Positions 24,308 through 35,640 of a stretch of 64,000 bases of DNA are shown here, piece by piece. The stretch's first letter is position 1. Each line of letters starts with the position of its first letter. The translations under genes were made by a program, and so were the position numbers. The notes under the pieces were generated by a model that had not been told where the DNA came from, searched no databases, and was given only the letters and a program-made list of their open reading frames with translations. Origin of the DNA: Heloderma charlesbogerti (lineage: Eukaryota; Chordata; Lepidosauria; Squamata; Helodermatidae); contig JANEZZ010000478.1 in the NCBI GenBank assembly GCA_026122225.1, positions 496,001 to 560,000 of the forward strand. The letters run 5' to 3'.

Positions 24308-24655
24308 CAGGAGCGCAGAACATCTTTCAGTCGGAGGGCTCAATTCCATTTCAGAGAAGCTTTCAGGGGCTGCATTCCAGAGGGGGGGCGGAGTGTCAGG
24401 GCCAAAAAACCAGCATATTTTAGTTTAAAGCTCTTACTGTCAGTAACTAAGCCTTGAGAGAGGCAAAACTACACAAAAGTGGGAAACCACCAAATGATCG
24501 GCATTTGGGGGAAAGGGCAGGCCAGAGGAAGGGGGCATCTGGGATCCCAGGAGGGCTGGGAAACCACCAAATGATTGGTGGTTGGGGGAAAGGGGGCAGG
24601 ACCAGAGGAAGGGAGCATGGCCATCTGGGATCCCAGGAGGGCTGGATTGTTCTGC
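24308..24655. mobile_element. hAT-like MITE with internal tandem duplication
   Basis: Begins CAGGAGCGCAGAACATC and ends GATTGTTCTGC, a partial inverted match. Flanks ACCTAGAA and AGCTAGAA form an 8-bp duplication with one mismatch. Inside, units 24481..24557 and 24558..24643 are tandem copies (77 and 86 bp, each starting GGGAAACCACCAAATGAT and ending GGATCCCAGGAGGGCT). Its start resembles the element at 59675. Confidence 0.75.
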
Positions 24656-25157
24656 AGCTAGAACAATTTACAGGCCAGTCCCAATGCTTTTAAAATCATC
24701 CTATGTCCTCCATAAATGGTAGATGGTAGACATCAAGCTGATGCAACAGAAAGCTGTCCTATGTGGAAACTCAAAAAGAGGAATGACTTCATGGCTGGAA
24801 TGTTTGTAGATGTTTGCTCAGAAGGAAAATGTATTTAAAGGGTTTTTCTCCTGTTTCATTGTCAGGCTGGTCCTGCTGGAGAAAGGAGGGTTCCAACATA
24901 TCAAAAGCAAGTTTCCATTCTGTTCAGTGGGACTTACTCACAGAAAAGTGTGCTTAGGATTGTAGCTAGTCTCTAAGTGGCCTCTCATGTGCAGCTATCT
25001 TTCTTGTCTGTTGTTACTGTCATTTCCAGAACAAGACGAGTGTGAAGCTCCTGGTTTACCCTCAAGGGATATGGCCTCCCACTAGAACTCCACAGAATCT
25101 GCCCCAAGATTCTGGCTGGCAAAAAGGAGATAGTCACAAGGTTAATACAAGAAAGCA

Positions 25158-25290
25158 CAGGGATAGATAACCAAGCGCCCTCCAGATGTTTCGGACTACA
25201 ACTCTCATCAACCCCAGTCAGCAGGGTCAATGGTCAGGGAGTATAAGATCTGTAGTCCAACAGCATTTGAAGGGTACTGGGTTGCCTAGC
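25158..25290. mobile_element. Palindromic MITE, family M2 (CAGGGGT type)
   Basis: Contains GCGCCCTCCAGATGTTTCGG, ACTACAACTCTCATCA and, inverted, TCTGTAGTCCAACAGCATTT. This palindromic family is widespread in squamates. The right end is truncated near CTAGC. Confidence 0.75.
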
Positions 25291-25845
25291 AGCTCTGGCT
25301 GTGATGTAAATCATAGCAAACGCACTGCAGAAAGTTAACATAACTTTTCACTGCATAAAAGGTTAATACAGAAAAAACAGCAGCTTCACATCCCCAAGAG
25401 AAGCAAAAGAATGTGATTGCCCCATTAATCACACTTTTACACTTCATCACATTCCAGTATAAAATATTGATCGATGGCACTCTCAATCACTCACGTTCCA
25501 TCTTGCTAGTCAGGGGACCATACAAATCTCTCATAGACTAAATGACCTCCATGCTCCCACTCAGTGTGAGAAGCAACCCCTCTAAGTCATTGCCGAGGTA
25601 CACTCTCAGGGCACTATGAAGACAGTTTTAGTGCCACTGTGTCCATTGTGTACACAGAGAAAATGAGGGGCCTGGAGCGTCAATCTGTCACATGTCACAA
25701 GCAGTATATATATTTTACATATTTTCAGTAGCCTTGAAGGGAAGGGATATCATGGAAAGGAGAGTCATGCTTCTTCTTGGCTGTTCACTACAATTCAAAA
25801 ACAGGCAGGGGTTCACAAAACCAGTATATCTACTGTCCCTTAACA

Positions 25846-25969
25846 CAGGGGTGGGCAGAAAGAATATCTCCAGATGGTTTGGACTTCAACTCCCAGCATT
25901 CCTGACCATTAGTCATGCTGGCAGAGGCTTCTGGGAATTGAAGTCCAAATTACCTTCTACCTACCCCTG
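25846..25969. mobile_element. Palindromic MITE, family M2-like, 124 bp
   Basis: Begins CAGGGGTGGGCAGAAAG and ends CTACCTACCCCTG; inside, TTTGGACTTCAACTCCCAGC pairs with CTGGGAATTGAAGTCCAAAT. Flanks CCTTAACA and TCTTAAAA match at 6 of 8 positions, fitting a decayed hAT duplication. Confidence 0.8.
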
Positions 25970-25979
25970 TCTTAAAAGG

Positions 25980-27060
25980 GGAGTTCATTGGTGCCAAGGA
26001 GAAAGGATCACCCACTTGAAGATCTAAACAATTATAGCTAATTTATGAATTCACGCTACATAACATGGGGCTCCAGATTGGCTTTTATAGATATCCTTCA
26101 AGTGGACTGTTATACACGATAATTTCCATATCTCTCTTACTCAGTGCTTAACAATTGTGCTAGATTGGGGACAATGTGTTGGGATCATTCTACCCTTACA
26201 CTGTGGACAAGATTGTTGTGGGTTCACTGGTGTATCTCCAGCCAACCTGCAAGAGTGGATGACAGACACCGGTCACAGATTTCATCAGGGTTCATGTGTA
26301 CATGTGTTTAAAGATACGGGAATGACATCCATGCTTTATGTCTTTTCTGCAGGACATTCTGTTTGTCTCTAATTGAGGAAACAAGGTGATGTAGCCCCAG
26401 ACTTTTAGGGAGTAAATCAGTTTAATAACTTTTACCAGACCACTTAGATGAACAAGTCTGCAATTAATAAAGCTGCCCCAGATGCCATTTTGTCACATGC
26501 CATGAGATTTATTTATGGTGAACCAAAAAACCCCTTCAACAACTCCCCGATAGGAGAGATGACAAGTTACCTGATTTATTACCCTTAGCAGGGAAACAGA
26601 AAAGACTGTTTCCCTATAAACATGATCCACCTTGCTTTGGAGAATCATATGCTGAATAACCCTTTTGTAATCAATTAGAGTCTTTTCATAAAAATTACAG
26701 TGCCCTCTCTTGCATTAGGATCAAGGTGGACAATGTGTAACTGGGCAAGTGAGAAAAATTGAAGAGAGGGAAGTAGAAACAGCAGGTGCAAGAAACTGTT
26801 CGAACAATATGCATCATATATTCCAATATGTTGGAACAATATTCAACAATATGCATCATTCTCAATGGGTCCTTCTGAACAGATGTACACACAAGCATAC
26901 ATAAACAACTGTGTCCTCAGCTGAAATAACTGTTACACGCATCCCTACACATGTCTGAAACCTATTTTCCATGTTCAGAGAGTAAGTCCTTCTGGTGCAC
27001 AAATTACAGGGGTTGGGGTGGCGGGGTGGCACTGCTGCAGCTAGGTAATTTTAGACTCTG
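25980..27060. other. Intergenic, no gene seen
   Basis: AT-rich DNA with short local repeats of CAATATGCATCAT near 26810..26860. No coding or transposon signal. Confidence 0.5.
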
Positions 27061-27066
27061 GACTTA

Positions 27067-27193
27067 GGGTGAAATCCTATGCATATTTAGACAGAAAAAC
27101 ATCCTAAAACTCCCACCATTCCCCAGCCAGCCCTGGGGATTGCTTGGAGTCATAGGACTTTTTTTCTATCTAAACGTGCATAGGATTGTGCCC
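27067..27193. mobile_element. Harbinger-like MITE, 127 bp, TTA duplication
   Basis: Begins GGGTGAAATCCTATGCATAT and ends GTGCATAGGATTGTGCCC, inverted ends of the same type as at 9690, 52171 and 56311. TTA lies on both sides (27064..27066 and 27194..27196). Confidence 0.85.
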
Positions 27194-27274
27194 TTAATTA
27201 TGTTATGGGGACTCCTTTAGACAACCATGTGTATTACTTCAGTTGTAAAACACACAACTAACATTTCTGTACCA

Positions 27275-27815
27275 GACTGCAGCTGGTACAGAATGCAGCG
27301 GCTCGCCTGATTAAAGGCAGCCGCCGGCGAGATCACATCACTCCAGTGCTGAAGGAGTTGCACTGGTTACCAGTTGTTTTCTGGGCCAAATTCAAGGTGT
27401 TGGTTTTGACCTTTAAAACCCTATATGGTTCCGGCCCAGCCTATCTTAAGGAGCGCCTCCAGCAGCACCAGACAGGCCGCTTAACAAGATCAGCCTCGGA
27501 TGGCCTTCTGTCTGTCCCATCAGCCAGGACAGCTAGACTGGTGGGGATGAGGGAGAGGGCCTTTTCTGTGGTGGCCCCCACTCTGTGGAACTCCCTCCCT
27601 AGGGAACTCCGTCATGCCCCCTCTTTAATGAGCTTCCATCGTGCATTAAAAACACTGTTGTTCAGGCAGGCATTTGGGGTGGGTTAGGGTATTTTAGAAA
27701 ATGTTTTTATTGTAGAATTTTATTGTTTTAAACTGTTTTTATTGTATGTTGTACATCGCCCAGAGTGGCTGGGTGACCAGCCAGATGGGCGATTAATAAA
27801 TTTAATAATAAAAAA
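27275..27815 (+). mobile_element. L2-clade LINE 3' end
   Basis: A 113-codon frame from 27346 reads LKELHWLPVVFWAKFKVLVLTFKTLYGSGPAYL and later WNSLPRELRHAPSLMSF, the L2 ORF2 C-terminus, with no internal stop. The 3' UTR has CGCCCAGAGTGGCTGGGTGA and an AATAAA-rich tail. It is closely related to the copy at 21645 and is 5'-truncated. Confidence 0.92.
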
Positions 27816-27889
27816 ATAAATAAAAATTTCTCTTCTTCCCCCACAACCACCATTCCATGCTTTATAACTGACATTCCTGATATGTCATT

Positions 27890-27985
27890 TTTGTGAACCG
27901 CCCAGAGAGCTTCGGCTATTGGGCGGTATAGAAATGAAATGAAATGAATGAATGAATGAATGAATAAATAAATAAATAAATAAAT
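27890..27985 (+). mobile_element. LINE 3' tail, GGCTATTGGGCGGTATAGAA type
   Basis: Carries GTGAACCGCCCAGAGAGC, CTTCGGCTATTGGGCGG, then (GAAAT)n, (GAAT)n and (AAAT)n tails. This short 3'-end-only insertion recurs at 37660..37812 (plus) and 43657..43760 (minus). Probably an L2-like or related LINE/SINE tail. Confidence 0.75.
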
Positions 27986-28496
27986 ATGTTAGAGCAACAA
28001 CACTGTTTCTAAACACTGATTTTAAAAATTACCCTGAAGGAAAAAAACAGACATTACTTTAAATCTGTGTCTAGGAGTTACATCTCTTCCTCCCCCATCC
28101 CCCTGGCACCCATTTTTACTCTAGAGTAGGTGGAGAGGGCCTGATCTGGATTGAGACCCTAGCATGGGGATAGGAAGGCTTTTAAGATTTAGGTTAGATC
28201 CTTCCCATGCCTACTCTATAGTAAAAATGAAAGAAGAAGCAGGAGAAGGAGAAGAGAAGGAGAAGAAGAAGTAACTACTAGGCACAGATCTAAAGTAATG
28301 CCTGTTTTGGCCCTGAGCACGTGCAGTTTTGAATTTTAAACTCACTTAAATCATAGCACCATCATGCCTACAGGAATAAAAATGGAGTTTTCTTTTGGTA
28401 CCATCATAATCTGCCACTCTCTGGGTGGTCATTTGGGGGCCCCCTGGGCTGTAGGGCTCTGAAATTCGGTCCCAAGGTCAATCCCTAGCTTCACCA

Positions 28497-28529
<33 letters not shown>

Positions 28530-28530
28530 T
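28497..28530. repeat. (GT)n microsatellite
   Basis: About 17 GT units with one A interruption. Confidence 0.95.
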
Positions 28531-28553
28531 ATAATTTCAGTCTTGTGCTAGGG

Positions 28554-28690
28554 CAGGGGTGAGCACTTTGTGGCCCTCTAGATATTGTTGGACTACAACT
28601 CCTATCAGCCCTAGCCAGCATAACCAATGGTGGGAATGATGGGAACTGAAGTGTAACAACATCTGGAGGGCCACATGTTGCCAACCCCAG
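28554..28690. mobile_element. Palindromic MITE, family M2, 137 bp
   Basis: Begins CAGGGGTGAGCAC; contains GTTGGACTACAACTCCTATC and the complementary arm with GGGAACTGAAGTGTAACAAC, ATCTGGAGGGCCACATGTTG; ends CCAACCCCAG. Flanks TGCTAGGG and TGCCATGG match at 6 of 8. Confidence 0.8.
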
Positions 28691-28699
28691 TGCCATGGG

Positions 28700-29340
28700 A
28701 ACCTTTTCCCGCTGTGGCTCTGCATCTGTTCTTGCCAGAGGACAGGCTACTGTCAGTCTGGTAGAGCTGGCTCAGAAACTGGCACATTTTACCAAATACA
28801 CAGGAGCAGATTGTGGGTACAGTGTTAGGAACTTTGGTCTGGATAGTAAGGCATCCTCATAAAGATCCCAGGAGGGAGAAACAGGTGAAATCAGAGCTAT
28901 TCCAGTAAAGCCTTTTTACTGATAGAACAAATAAAAGGCAAACTGCAAGTCAATTATAGAAGACTATCCCAGATGGAAGGGGGAAAGATGAGAGAAAGAC
29001 AGAGACAGAAAGAGAGAAGGTGTGTGGGGGTGGGGTGAGGGGGTGACAGCTAGCTGAAGGCAGCTGCTCAGTGATGCTACCGGAGTTAAAGCTGTAAGAG
29101 CTGATAAGGAAATGAGAGAGGGAGAGATTTTACCTATCATGCCTCAGGCTCCATCAGGAAGCATGAATCAAAGGCAGATGTCCCAGGCTAAGGTACAGCT
29201 TTTACAGGGTAGGACCATGGGATACAGGGGATGCAGAGATAGACACTGGGTCAGGGTCTTCCAAGAGTGAGTCAGGCAGAGTGTCTGTCAATAAGTCAAA
29301 GCTTTTTCTCGGACTGAAAGTTCCACCGTTTGGTATAGTT
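28700..29340. other. Intergenic, no gene seen
   Basis: Contains a GA-rich low-complexity stretch near 28985..29045; otherwise unique-looking. Confidence 0.5.
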
Positions 29341-29470
29341 GATACATTTAAAATATTTTTATCTTTTGTATCTTGACATTGTTAGTGTTGTTTATTGTTG
29401 CTCACTGCTTGGGATTTTTTTTAAAATGTAGAGTGGTCTATAAATACAATGAACAAATAAATAAATGCAT
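29340..29470 (+). mobile_element. LINE 3' tail fragment
   Basis: Resembles other LINE 3' ends here: CACTGCTTGGGATTTTTT, GAGTGGTCTATAAATAC and a terminal (AAAT)n tail. Degenerate. Confidence 0.45.
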
Positions 29471-29579
29471 ACATCAGTTCTCCAAATGCACATAAACATC
29501 CAGAAATGGGGATGCAGCAGGGGTCTGACAGGAAACGTTGAAAGAGAGAGAAAGCACAAACTGTGGAGAATGTGGATTT

Positions 29580-30060
29580 TTTTTCAAGTTTGTTTTTAAT
29601 TTGCAATATAGCAAAAACAAGAAAGAAAAGAAAGAAGGTGTCAGTTCATAATAACATTAACAAAAGTTCAACACTCATATCTTAGATATATACATTAGTA
29701 TAAGCAGCCCATATCTGAATAGGTATCCAAATGAGATTGACAGCTATAGAATATACGATCACATGTAGAGGGAGCAGTAAGATCCTCAGGTCATTGAATG
29801 ATAGACGGTGGGCGTCTGTCTTTCCAAGCTTGTAGTATAAGTCTCTTTGTAACTATAAGGGCTCTGTTGCTGCTCATCTGTTAGTCCCCACACCCCACAG
29901 GAATATAATTTAAGAGCACATGGGCATCCACACATATCAAAGATTTTTCTAAGACAAAATTAATATGAACTATAACTTCTGACCAAAAAGAAGTCACCAC
30001 AGTGCCCCAGAATGCCTGATATAGGATCACTCCAGGGCATTATGGGAAATTAAAATGGAG
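29580..30060 (-). mobile_element. L1 LINE 3' fragment
   Basis: Minus-strand translation near 29830..29870 gives RALIVTKRLILQAW, the C-terminus of L1 ORF2; poly-A of the minus strand appears as T-rich sequence at 29575..29605. It is homologous to 11730..12500. Confidence 0.75.
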
Positions 30061-30150
30061 GCTCACAGATTCAGACATCCAGCATTAAGGGCTCAGGGCA
30101 GGTGTCAGTGCCGGTGGGCTCTGGCAGCTGCCCTTGGGTACCAGCTGCAA

Positions 30151-30955
30151 GAACATAAGAAGAGCCATGCTGGATCAGAACAAGGAAGGCAGCACATAGC
30201 CATCAGGACTACTAGCCAATGATATCCTTTTCCACCAGGAATTTCTCCAACCCCCTTTTAAATCCATCCAAATTGGTGGCTATCACTACAGCCTGTGGAA
30301 GCAAATTCCATGGTTTAACTGTGTGCTGTGGGAAGTACTTCCTTTTATCTGTCCTGAATCTCCCACCAATCAGCTTCATGGGATGACCCTGAGTTCTAAA
30401 ATTTTGAGAGAGTGAGAAAAATGTCTCCCTATCCACATTCTCCACACCATGCATAATTTTGTACACCTCTATATGTCTCCCCTTACCCTCCTTTCTTCCA
30501 AGCTAAACAATCCCAGCTGTTGTAACCTTTTCTCATAGGGGAGATGCTCCAGCCCCTTGATCATTTTAGTTGCCCTTTTCTGCACTTTTCCCAGCTCTAC
30601 AATACCTTCTTTTAGGTGTCATGACCAGAATTGGACACAGTATTCCAAGTGTGGCCCCACCATCAATTTGTATAGGGGCCGTATGATATTGGCAGTTTCA
30701 TTCTCAATCCCTTTTCTAATTATGCCTAACATGGAGTTTGCCTTTTTTACAGTGGCCGCACACTGGGTTGACATCTTCATGGAGCTGTCCACCACAACCC
30801 CAAGATCTCTTTCCTGGTCGGTCACCACTAGCTCAGATCCCATCAGGCTATACCTGAAGTCAGGATTATTTGCCCCAACGTGCATCCCTTTACACTTGCC
30901 TACATTGAGCCGCATTTGCCATTTAGATGCCCATTCTCCCAAAGCTGCAAACATA
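30151..30955 (-). mobile_element. CR1-clade LINE, 3' half of ORF2
   Basis: Minus-strand frames read KWQMRLNVGKCKGMHVG and DLGVVVDSSMKM...KKANSMLGIIRKGI...YKLMVGPHLEYCVQFWS, then MYKIMHGVENVDRETFFSLS...GHPMKLIGGRFRTDKRKYF and FKRGLEKFL. These are C-terminal hallmarks of a diverged CR1-type LINE. It is truncated before the reverse transcriptase core and broken by frameshifts. A plus-strand relative is at 41215. A SINE abuts its 5' side. Confidence 0.88.
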
Positions 30956-30985
30956 TGATGTAAGGAGATGTCTGTAATGAGGGGG

Positions 30986-31195
30986 GGGGCATGTAGCTCA
31001 GTGGTAGAGCATATGCTTTGCATGTGGAAGGTCCCAGGTCCGATCCCCAGCATCTCCAGGTAGGGCTGGAAAAACTCCTGACTGAAACCCTGGAAAGCCA
31101 CTGCCAGTCAGTGTCGACAGTACTGGGCTAGATGGACCAATGGCCTGACTCAGGGTAAGGCAACTGCCTGTGTTCCTGTGGAATCAGTTATAGCA
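30986..31195 (+). mobile_element. tRNA-Ala-derived SINE with well-preserved pol III head
   Basis: The first 73 bases look like tRNA-Ala(UGC): ATGTAGCTCAGTGGTAGAGC with an A box, an anticodon arm CTTTGCATG, and a B box GGTCCGATCC, ending CAGCATCTCC. The SINE body follows: GGCTGGAAAAACTCCTGACT, GCCACTGCCAGTCAGTGT, CTAGATGGACCAATGG, GACTCAGGGTAAGGCAACTG. A tRNA finder could call 30986..31058 a tRNA-Ala, but the extra base in the acceptor stem and the attached body show a SINE. Confidence 0.88.
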
Positions 31196-31697
31196 ACCAA
31201 TTGCTATATACAACCAATTTGTGGAGGTATAACTGCTATCCTCTACAAAAAATGAAAAATGTCCCCATATGTTCCAGTTATTAATGTCTCGATCAAAGCT
31301 ATTATTCCAAGTTCAGAAATAAAGAGGCACACACATTAAAAGACACTTTATTATAGCTCTCCTGATCTACTATGAACTTGTTCTGCATCAAGATAGCTTC
31401 TGGGCTAAGTGACAGATGTCTTTGTCCTGCAGCAGAGATTTATGATCTCTAAGCAGCTATGGGAGAAATCAGGAAATTGCTGAATCTACCATGAAGCCCA
31501 CAATTTACATATTATTTAATTGATGTGGGTGAGTGGTATGTACCAGTAGTTAATAAGGAATCTCCACAATCTGTTGGGAACAATTAACACATATACCCCA
31601 ACCCCAACCTCCGCCCCCAACCCCAATCTCTTTTCCAATAACTGGAGGTTCCAGGAGAGAGCACACCACAAAGGTAAGCAAGGGCAGGGGAACATAT

Positions 31698-32250
31698 TGT
31701 CGGGAGGTCGCCCTTGCTGCCTTCTGAAATCCTCAGGTAGCCAGAATCAACACGCAGACAATAGGGCTCTTTTCCAAGGCTTTATTTCCATTCAACCTAA
31801 TGAGGCTTACAGATGCTAACTGCTTGCTCCTAGGAGTGAGACTTAAGAGAGCTGCCTATTCAGGGGTTCTAGCCTTAGGAATCAGTAGATCTCTGTTTGG
31901 AGGGGAAGGCGGGAAACCTCTGAACTTATGGGCTAGGAGGAGAGAGTCCACCCCTTTCCCGTGGTGCATCAGGGTGCCGCTGTTGCCATCGTGCCAAGCT
32001 GGCTGAGTGCCTCCTCTAAGTGCCCGCCATCTCCCGCTTGACGCTGTGCCAGCGCCTAGCATCCAGAAACTGCTGTTGTGCCTCCCTTTCCCTGCCAGGG
32101 TCACTATCACTCTCAGGAATGTGTACCAGGAGGGGCTCTCCCCCTGGCTGCTCCTCTGAACAGCGCGCAGGTTCCTCTCCCGTGGTTTCTATCTCTTCCT
32201 CAGAATCAGAACTGCTTTGGGGCTCTCTGGGCTCCGATCCAACCCTGACA
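31698..32250 (-). mobile_element. Solo LTR, 553 bp
   Basis: The plus strand reads TGTCGGGAGGTC...AACCCTGACA, that is TG...CA ends, flanked by CATAT on both sides (31693..31697 and 32251..32255), a perfect 5-bp duplication. The minus strand carries an AATAAA signal (31781..31786), about 83 bp before the end, so the LTR is transcribed on the minus strand with U5 at the left. There is no internal retroviral or gag-pol sequence: only the recombined LTR remains. Confidence 0.85.
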
Positions 32251-32259
32251 CATATGCTG

Positions 32260-32870
32260 TAATAGATAATTGCTGCAACTGTGTTTCATGCCTCCACACC
32301 ACCCCTTTTGATGTATGTGAGTCCTGGATCTTGTCTGAACTGTACTGCTCTAACATTCCCCACCTCAACAGCAGATAGTAGTGTCTCCCACACACGGGGA
32401 GGCACTCATCACCACATCCAAGTTAGCTGTCTGTTAGCAAAGACCAGGCACTGCACTCCAGCCATTACAACTGCTGGCCAAACACTCATGAGCACCTATA
32501 CCTTCTAGGATCACAGCCTGATGCATACAGCAGAAGAAGCTGTCACCCGAGGCTGGCCCAAGACATTTTTCTGCCTAGGGCAAAGAAAAAAAGGGTGCCT
32601 CTCACCATTCCATGTACAAAAGCTGACCAGACTACTAGTTGAATCTTACTTCAACACTAGCAAAGTGACAGCATTTCCACTTCACCCAAGGAGAGCAGGC
32701 TAGCTTACAGCTTTTCTACATGAAGCACTCCTCACTTAATGGTAGTTTGTGGGTTCAGATGATGTCATCCTCTTCTCTCATACTTTCCAGGCATTTTTGT
32801 GGGGTGGGGGTGATGATTGGGAAAAGTCCAGGATTTGGGGGATGGTGGAATGAAATGGCAGCGTAGTTAC
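32260..32870. other. Intergenic, small hAT-like scrap
   Basis: GAGGCTGGCCCAAGACATTT followed by TCTGCCTAGGGCAAAG near 32548..32585 resembles a hAT terminus, but no partner end was found. No gene. Confidence 0.45.
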
Positions 32871-34661
32871 TAGTGCTGTGCTGAAAATTTCTCCCACATT
32901 TTTTTTTACCATTCTCATTCACTTTGATAGATAATAAATTGCTTTCAAAAAGAAACTCAAAGGAGGAGAAATTTTGGACAAATTTTCATGGGTTAAATTT
33001 GGGATTCTTGTGCTTACCTTACTTAGGAGGTGGCTGAGGAGTGTGCATGATTGTCCTGTCATTCATTGTACTGTCATCCCTCTGGCAGCTGGAAGCCTCC
33101 TTGGCTTCCTGCACTTCAGTTAAAGCCATCATGAGGAAGACATCATGAGGCCATTCCTCCCATGGGACTTTTTCAGTTCAGGAAGTGCAGGTGGCCTGGG
33201 AGGCTGCAGAGCAATGGAAAGATGTGTAATAGAGAGAGAAAACACACAGAGCACCCTTGGCCACCTCGCAGAGATTTGTTGTTGTTGTTCAGTCGTTAAG
33301 TCATGTCCGACTCTTCATGACCCCATGGCCATAGCACGCCAGGCCTTCCTGCCCTCTGCTCTCTCCCGAAGCATGCTCAAGTCCATATTCATTGCATCGG
33401 TGATGCTATCTAGCCATCTCATCCTCTGCTGTCCCCTTCTCCTTTTGCCTTCAATCTTTCCCAGCATCAGGGTCTTTTCCAGAGAGTTTTCTCTTCGCAT
33501 TAGGTGGCCAAAATATTTGAGCTTCAGCTTCAGTATCTGTCCTTCCAATGAGCAGTCAGGGTTTATTTCCTTTAGGATTGACTGATTTGACCTCCTTGCA
33601 GTCCAGGGGACTCCTAAGAGTCTTCTCCAGCACCACAGTTCTAAGGCATCAATTCTTCAGCGCTCAGCCTTCCTCATAGTCCAGCTCTCACAGCCATATA
33701 TTACTACTGGGAAAACCATAGCTTTGATTAGACGGACCTTTGTCGGCAAGGTGATGTCTCTGCTTCTTACTACACTGTCTAGGTTTGCCATAGCTTTCCT
33801 CCCAAGGAGCAAGCGTCTTTTAATTTCATGGCTACAGTCACCGTCTGCGGTGATCTTGGAGCCCAAGAAAATAAAATCTGTCACAGCTTCCATTTCTTCC
33901 CCTTCTATATGCCAGGAAGTGATGGGGCCAGATGCCATGATCTTCATTTTTTTAATGTTGAGTTTCAAACCAGCTTTTGCACTCTCCTCTTTCACCCTCA
34001 CCAAGAGGCTCTTTAGATCCTCTTCTCTCTCTGCCATTAGGGTGGTATCGTCTGTGTATCTGAGGTTGTTGATAATTCTCCCAGCAATCTTAATTCCGAC
34101 CTGTGATTCATCCAACCCAGCGTTTCTCATGATGTACTCTGCATATAAGTTAATTAAGCAGGGCAACAATATGCAGCCTTGTCGTACTCCTTTCCCAATT
34201 TTGAACCAATCGGTTGTTCCATGTCTGGTACTTACTGTTGCTTCTTGACCCTTGTACAGGTTTCTCAGGAGACAGGTAAGGTGGTCTGGTACTCCCATCC
34301 CTTTAAGAATTTGCCAGTTTGTTGTGATCCACACAATCAAAGGCTTTAGCAGTGATTTTCACAGTGATTAGGTAAGCTCAAAAATATCCCCAAAAGAAAT
34401 TCAAAATTCTGCCTCAGAAAAGTGGAAGCCTCAACACAGTTGATACTGTTGCCACTTACAGCAGCAGTGCAGTTAACCAAAAACCCTTAGGAAAAAAAGA
34501 AAGAAGCTGTGCCACAACCCCTGCCAGTAGTGAGCCCTATCCGTGAGAAAGTGTTGGAGAATTTCTCCTCCCCTCGGAGAAATTCGGTGAAATTATCCCC
34601 CCAATTTCTCTACCCACAAATAGGCTGGAGAATTTTCAGAGGCCCTTTGTGCACAGATCTA
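32871..34661. mobile_element. hAT element family H1, copy 2, interrupted by BovB
   Basis: Begins TAGTGCTGTGCTGAAAATTT and ends GTGCACAGATCTA. Flanks GTAGTTAC and GTAGTTAT are an 8-bp duplication with one mismatch. The H1 sequence runs 32871..33277 and resumes at about 34351; between them sits a BovB LINE. This copy has the segment with GGCTGCAGAGCAATGG that is absent from copies 1 and 3. Confidence 0.92.
33278..34350 (-). mobile_element. BovB (RTE) LINE, 5'-truncated, inside hAT copy
   Basis: Minus-strand frames read GVPDHLTCLLRNLYKGQEATV, GKGVRQGCILLPCL, NNLRYTDDTTLMAE and KAMVFPVVIYGCESWTMRKAER, then YFGHLMRRENSLEKTLMLGK and WLDSITDAMNM: the reverse transcriptase and C-terminal zone of RTE/BovB. 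The catalytic Y-A-D-D reads Y-T-D-D, so it is inactive. The 3' end shows as (TTG)n, then TTCAGTCGTTAAGTCATGTC. Flanking GCAGAGATTT (33268..33277) and GCAGTGATTT (34349..34358) form a 10-bp duplication with one mismatch, overlapping the element edge by two bases. Confidence 0.94.
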
Positions 34662-34967
34662 GTAGTTATGCAATTCTGCTATACCACAGCACCACCTAGT
34701 GGTTATGTAGCAGAACATATAGAAAGGCAGAGAAGGAAAAAATGTGCGTAGAGTATCTGATCTTAATCCCACAAAGAATTTGGAAGCAGAAGCCATAGTA
34801 AAGTGCCGGGTTAAAACCCTCATCTAGAAAAGCCACCTGTGGGTTCAGGGCAGGCCAAGTGGCTCTGTCCTCCAATAACTTGCCACCACTTCCCTTCCCT
34901 CAGCATCTGCTACCTGAGGTGACTGCTTCACTCTGCCCTGAAAGTAGGGCTAGCCCTGCTGTCACCA

Positions 34968-34996
34968 CACACACACGCACACACACACACACGCAC
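34968..34996. repeat. (CA)n microsatellite
   Basis: CA dinucleotides with a few CG interruptions. Confidence 0.9.
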
Positions 34997-35401
34997 GCAC
35001 ATGCAGAGAGAGAGAGAAGGAGAGTATTTCACTACAACCCCAAGATTGCTAACGATCACTCCAGTCTCCCCTTTCCCTCTGTGCTGAGCACATCCAGGAT
35101 ACAGCAGCTGTACCACCAGCAAAACAGCAGCATCTCCCTCCCCACCACCCCAGGGTAATTTGAGTATAGGATTGTTCTGCCCTCGGCCTATGTAATGCCC
35201 TTTCAGCAGAGTAAATCCCTTTGAGTAGGACTGGGGGATTTTTCCAAATGAGGCTTTTATGGCACTCTCACCCTGCCTCATTCAGGGAATTGTCCAGGGA
35301 ATCCAGACAACCACGTATTATTCCACACATAGCCCTCCGTTTTTTTCCCACCACTTCTGTCTCTTTCATTACTGCAGGAAATCTGTCAAGGGAAAAGAAA
35401 G

Positions 35402-35640
35402 GGAGAGCCAGTGTGGTAGAGCTTAGAGTGTTGGACTGGCACTCCGGAGTTCCCAGATTCTAGTCCCCACCCAGCCATGAAGCTCATTGGGTGGCTTTGG
35501 GCCAGTCACTGACCCTCAGCCTGACCTACTTCACAGGGCTGTTGTGGGGATAAAAATGGAGAGAGGAAAGAGGACCATGTGAGCCGCCTTGGGTTCCTTG
35601 CAAGAGGCAAAAAGGCGGGATATGGATGTAATAATAAGTC
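35402..35640 (+). mobile_element. tRNA-derived SINE, near full length
   Basis: Starts AGCCAGTGTGGTAGAGC, with B-box-like ATTCTAGTCCCCACCCAGCC, then TTTGGGCCAGTCACTGACC, GCTGTTGTGGGGATAAAAAT and CGCCTTGGGTTCCTTGC. Same family as 1001..1257 (minus) and 57597..57800. Confidence 0.88.

Noticed and set aside
30986..31058. A functional tRNA-Ala gene
   Set aside because: The acceptor stem has an extra base and the sequence continues into a SINE body that recurs at 16605 and 14900.
33724..34248. A 174-codon plus-strand frame, and its equivalents at 50840, 51457 and 52959
   Set aside because: These are antisense to BovB ORF sequence, whose minus-strand reading carries the real motifs.
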